From an uncultured Anaeromusa sp. (GTDB lineage Bacteria; Bacillota; Negativicutes; Anaeromusales; Anaeromusaceae): 64,000 bases of DNA. Positions 61,573-64,000 of this stretch are shown in pieces (the stretch's first letter is position 1; each line of letters opens with the position of its first letter). The stretch is from the NCBI RefSeq assembly GCF_963668665.1, contig NZ_OY764902.1, forward strand, positions 372,001 through 436,000, given 5' to 3'. The translations under genes were made by a program, and so were the position numbers. The notes below the pieces were generated by a model. The model searched no databases and was not told where the DNA came from. It was given only the letters and a program-made list of their open reading frames with translations.

Positions 61573-63591
61573 ATGTTCACAATGATTCGGAAAAGAGATG
61601 GCCGGGAAGTTTCTTTTGATGAGACGAAAATTACCGATGCTATTTTTAGGGCGGCGAAAGCCGTAGGCGGTGCGGACCGGCAAATGGCAATGGAACTGAC
61701 GTTGGACGTGTTGCGCTTTTTAAAGCAAAAATATAATGGCGGCAGTTTTACCGTAGAAGATGTTCAGGATACGGTTGAAAAAATTCTGATTGAAAAAGGA
61801 CATGCCAAAACGGCCAAAGCTTATATTTTGTATCGATATCAGCGGACGCGGATGCGCGAGTCCCAGTCGGAGCTGATGGATGCTGTGGCTGATATTCTAG
61901 TGGAGACCAGTCGGGAAAACGCTAATGTTTCTAATTCGCCGTCGGCGAAAATGCTGCAGATTGCTTCTGCGGCGAGTAAGGCCTACTATTTGAATCGTTT
62001 AATTCCTGAAGAAATGGCTCAAGCGCACCGACGCGGAGATATCCATATTCACGATCTGGATTTTTACGGCAAAACCCTGACTTGCGTGCAAATCCCGTTG
62101 GGAAAATTACTGCATTCCGGTTTTAATAACGGTCATGGCTTTATTCGCTCTCCGAAGCGGCCAGCCAGTGCGACCGCGTTGGCCGCGATTATCTTGCAAA
62201 GCAGTCAGAATGATATGCATGGCGGACAAAGCTTTGCTTTTTTTGATCGCGATATGGCGCCGTTTATGGAGCAGGCTAGTGAAGAAGAAGTCTATCAAGC
62301 CATGGAGGCATTGATTTACAACCTCAATTCCATGCACAGCCGAGCTGGAGCGCAGGTTCCTTTTTCCAGTTTGAATATCGGCACTGATACGTCGCCGGCT
62401 GGTCGCAGTGTAATCAAAAATGTTCTCTTAGCTTATGAAAAAGGTTTGGGACGAGGTGAAAATCCGATTTTCCCGAACATCATTTTCCGAATTCAAGAGG
62501 GCGTTAACTTTAATCCTGGTGATCCCAACTATGATTTGTTTCAATTAGCTATGCGCGTAGCTTCCCAGAGATTGAATCCTACGTTTAGTTTTATGGATTC
62601 TTCTTTTAACGCACCTTACGGGGATCAGGTTGGCTATATGGGGTGTCGCACCCGGACGATGGCGAACTGTTGCGGACCGGAGGTTACCGACGGCAGAGGC
62701 AATCTCAGCTTTACTACCATTAATCTGCCGCGCTTGGGCATCAAGGCGGAACGGGATTTGATGAAGTTCTATCAAAGTTTGTCCGATTTGATCGATTTGA
62801 CCTGCGAGCAGCTGTATCATCGCTATCAAGTGCAGGCGAATTTAAAAGTCAAAGACATGCCATTTTTGATGGGGCAGCATTTATATTTGGAATCGGAAAC
62901 ACTCAAACCGAACGATACAATTGAATCGGTGATTAAACACGGTACCTTGTCGGTAGGTTTTATCGGGTTGGCGGAAACCTTGATTGCTCTTACCGGCGCT
63001 CACCATGGCGAGGACGAAGAATCAAGGGCTTTAGGAGAAGAGATTGTCTCTTTTATGCGTGATAAAGTCGACAAGGCGATTGATAAGTACGGCTTGAATT
63101 ATTCTTTGCTGGCTACGCCTGCAGAAGGCCTGTCCGGTCGTTTTTTGCGCATGGACCGTAAAGAGTATGGCATCATTCCTGGCGTGACGGATCGCGATTA
63201 TTATACGAACTCGTTCCATGTACCTGTATATTATCCGATTAATGCCTTTGAAAAGGTGCGCATTGAAGGCCCTTACCACAAAATGACCAATGCCGGCCAC
63301 ATCAGTTATGTGGAATTTAGTTCGCCGCCGGTTAATAATTTAGCAGCGGTGGAAGCAGTGTTGCGGCATATGAAGGATAATGACTTTGGCTATGCGGGTA
63401 TTAATTTTCCTGTGGATTTTTGCCAAAAGTGCGGTTATTTAGGGGTTATTGAGACTGAGTCCTGCCCATCCTGCAGCGCTACTTCGGTGCGGCGCGTGCG
63501 TCGGATTACCGGCTATTTGAGTACTACCGAACGGTTTAATGATTCCAAACAACAGGAACTCAATGAACGTGTCAGTCATTTTCGGAAATGA
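61573..63591 (+). CDS. nrdD: Anaerobic ribonucleoside-triphosphate reductase
   Basis: A 672-residue glycyl-radical enzyme that makes dNTPs without oxygen. An N-terminal ATP-cone (MIRKRDGREVSFDETKITDA) is followed by the barrel. The C-terminus has the zinc site CQKCGYLG...CPSC and the radical loop RRITGYLSTTERFN, with Gly647 as the radical residue. The radical is installed by NrdG, encoded next. It shows that the organism can replicate anaerobically. Confidence 0.96.
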   Translation: MFTMIRKRDGREVSFDETKITDAIFRAAKAVGGADRQMAMELTLDVLRFLKQKYNGGSFTVEDVQDTVEKILIEKGHAKTAKAYILYRYQRTRMRESQSELMDAVADILVETSRENANVSNSPSAKMLQIASAASKAYYLNRLIPEEMAQAHRRGDIHIHDLDFYGKTLTCVQIPLGKLLHSGFNNGHGFIRSPKRPASATALAAIILQSSQNDMHGGQSFAFFDRDMAPFMEQASEEEVYQAMEALIYNLNSMHSRAGAQVPFSSLNIGTDTSPAGRSVIKNVLLAYEKGLGRGENPIFPNIIFRIQEGVNFNPGDPNYDLFQLAMRVASQRLNPTFSFMDSSFNAPYGDQVGYMGCRTRTMANCCGPEVTDGRGNLSFTTINLPRLGIKAERDLMKFYQSLSDLIDLTCEQLYHRYQVQANLKVKDMPFLMGQHLYLESETLKPNDTIESVIKHGTLSVGFIGLAETLIALTGAHHGEDEESRALGEEIVSFMRDKVDKAIDKYGLNYSLLATPAEGLSGRFLRMDRKEYGIIPGVTDRDYYTNSFHVPVYYPINAFEKVRIEGPYHKMTNAGHISYVEFSSPPVNNLAAVEAVLRHMKDNDFGYAGINFPVDFCQKCGYLGVIETESCPSCSATSVRRVRRITGYLSTTERFNDSKQQELNERVSHFRK

Positions 63592-63620
63592 TTGTCAAAA
63601 CAAGGGAAGTGTAATGGGTT

Positions 63621-64000
63621 ATGATTCGGTGTGCGGATATTCTAGATGAATCCATTGTAGATGGTGAAGGAATCCGGCTTGCGGTATTTTTGCAGGGTTG
63701 TCCAAGACGCTGTGAGGGTTGCCACAATCCGGCGCTCCTTCCGGTTGACGGCGGTACGGAGTGGGAAGAAGGCTGCCTGGTACAAGAGATTTTGAAGCGG
63801 CTGACCCCCTTGCATAAGGGGATTACCTTTAGTGGCGGCGATCCCCTGCTGCAGGCGGAAGCGCTTGAAATTGTGCTGGCTGAACTGCGCATGCGGCGTT
63901 CGGAGATGGATATCTGGCTTTATACGGGCTATGTATATGAGGAAATCAGCCATTTGCCGGCTTTGCGCTGGGTGGATGTGCTAGTTGACGGCCCTTTTGT
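63621..64000 (+). CDS. nrdG: Anaerobic ribonucleotide reductase activating protein (partial)
   Basis: The frame begins at ATG 63621 and leaves the window at the right edge after about 126 codons. The radical-SAM cysteine motif is in GCPRRCEGCHNPALL (CxxxCxxC), followed by GITFSGGDPLLQ (the GGE-like SAM-binding motif) and WLYTGYVYEEI. It activates NrdD by making its glycyl radical. The ATG at 63614 is in another frame that stops after ten codons, so 63621 is the start; the ribosome site (GGGAAG) is weak. Confidence 0.95.
   Translation, partial: MIRCADILDESIVDGEGIRLAVFLQGCPRRCEGCHNPALLPVDGGTEWEEGCLVQEILKRLTPLHKGITFSGGDPLLQAEALEIVLAELRMRRSEMDIWLYTGYVYEEISHLPALRWVDVLVDGPF

Overview
The window is 64 kb of ordinary-looking bacterial chromosome, gene-dense and of intermediate GC. 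There is no phage, transposase, rRNA or CRISPR array. The best guess for the host is an anaerobic Firmicute of the Negativicutes (diderm, Sporomusa-like). This is inference from several features together: Firmicute-type regulation (a T-box, a PyrR-type pyr attenuator, a c-di-AMP riboswitch, strong AGGAGG ribosome sites, frequent TTG/GTG starts); anaerobic enzymes (NrdD/NrdG, PyrK/PyrD 1B, 4Fe-4S ferredoxin); and envelope export systems of a diderm cell (RND pump, HlyD/MacB-like exporter).

Layout. 0-5 kb: Mrp/NBP35 ATPase, a DUF1847 protein, an AT-rich amidohydrolase that seems inserted beside a decayed ArsR-like gene end, then a metal(loid)-type permease plus small thioredoxin. 5.1-11.7 kb: a complete N-type ATPase operon, atpD-C-Q-R-B-E-F-A-G, lacking a separate delta gene. 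11.7-16.7 kb: small ferredoxin, HlyD/FtsX/LolD-like exporter, DUF389 membrane protein. 16.7-21 kb: an ion and osmotic-stress region. A DapB-like gene lies on the minus strand behind two leader elements in series, a putative Na+-sensing hairpin and a c-di-AMP riboswitch. It diverges from a ClC transporter with an RCK_C domain. Next comes an ArsB/NhaD-type transporter whose leader carries the same 26-base hairpin core. 21-26 kb: RND pump and a DUF4405 protein. 26-35 kb: a 27-residue small protein, an aminotransferase, a sulfur-handling CoA-disulfide reductase/rhodanese/TusA/DsrE fusion with an ArsR regulator, M42 peptidase, gamma carbonic anhydrase, ndk and PduO-type adenosyltransferase. 35-46 kb: EF-G2, pgl-zwf, tRNA-Pro, a Fur-box-controlled 48-residue protein, an NlpC/P60 hydrolase, a DUF4127 protein, rsmD-coaD and a CAP-domain protein. 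46-56 kb: the full pyrimidine operon pyrB-C-carA-carB-pyrK-D-F-E behind an attenuator. 56-64 kb: tRNAs, a YkvI-type transporter under a T-box with a probable Leu specifier, thiD-cheY, a five-tRNA cluster, and nrdR-nrdD-nrdG (cut by the window end).

Two copies of a roughly 250-bp dispersed repeat with perfect 12-bp terminal inverted repeats around a 152/153-bp core lie at 37.3 and 56.2 kb. The first copy supplies the C-terminal tail and stop codon of pgl.

The strongest theme is monovalent-ion and osmotic control between 5 and 21 kb: the N-ATPase, a possible Na+/H+ antiporter, the RCK_C ClC protein, two copies of a putative Na+ leader element and a c-di-AMP riboswitch. The Na+ assignment is inference. 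The shared hairpin, its matched distance from two promoters, and the tandem arrangement are read directly from the sequence.
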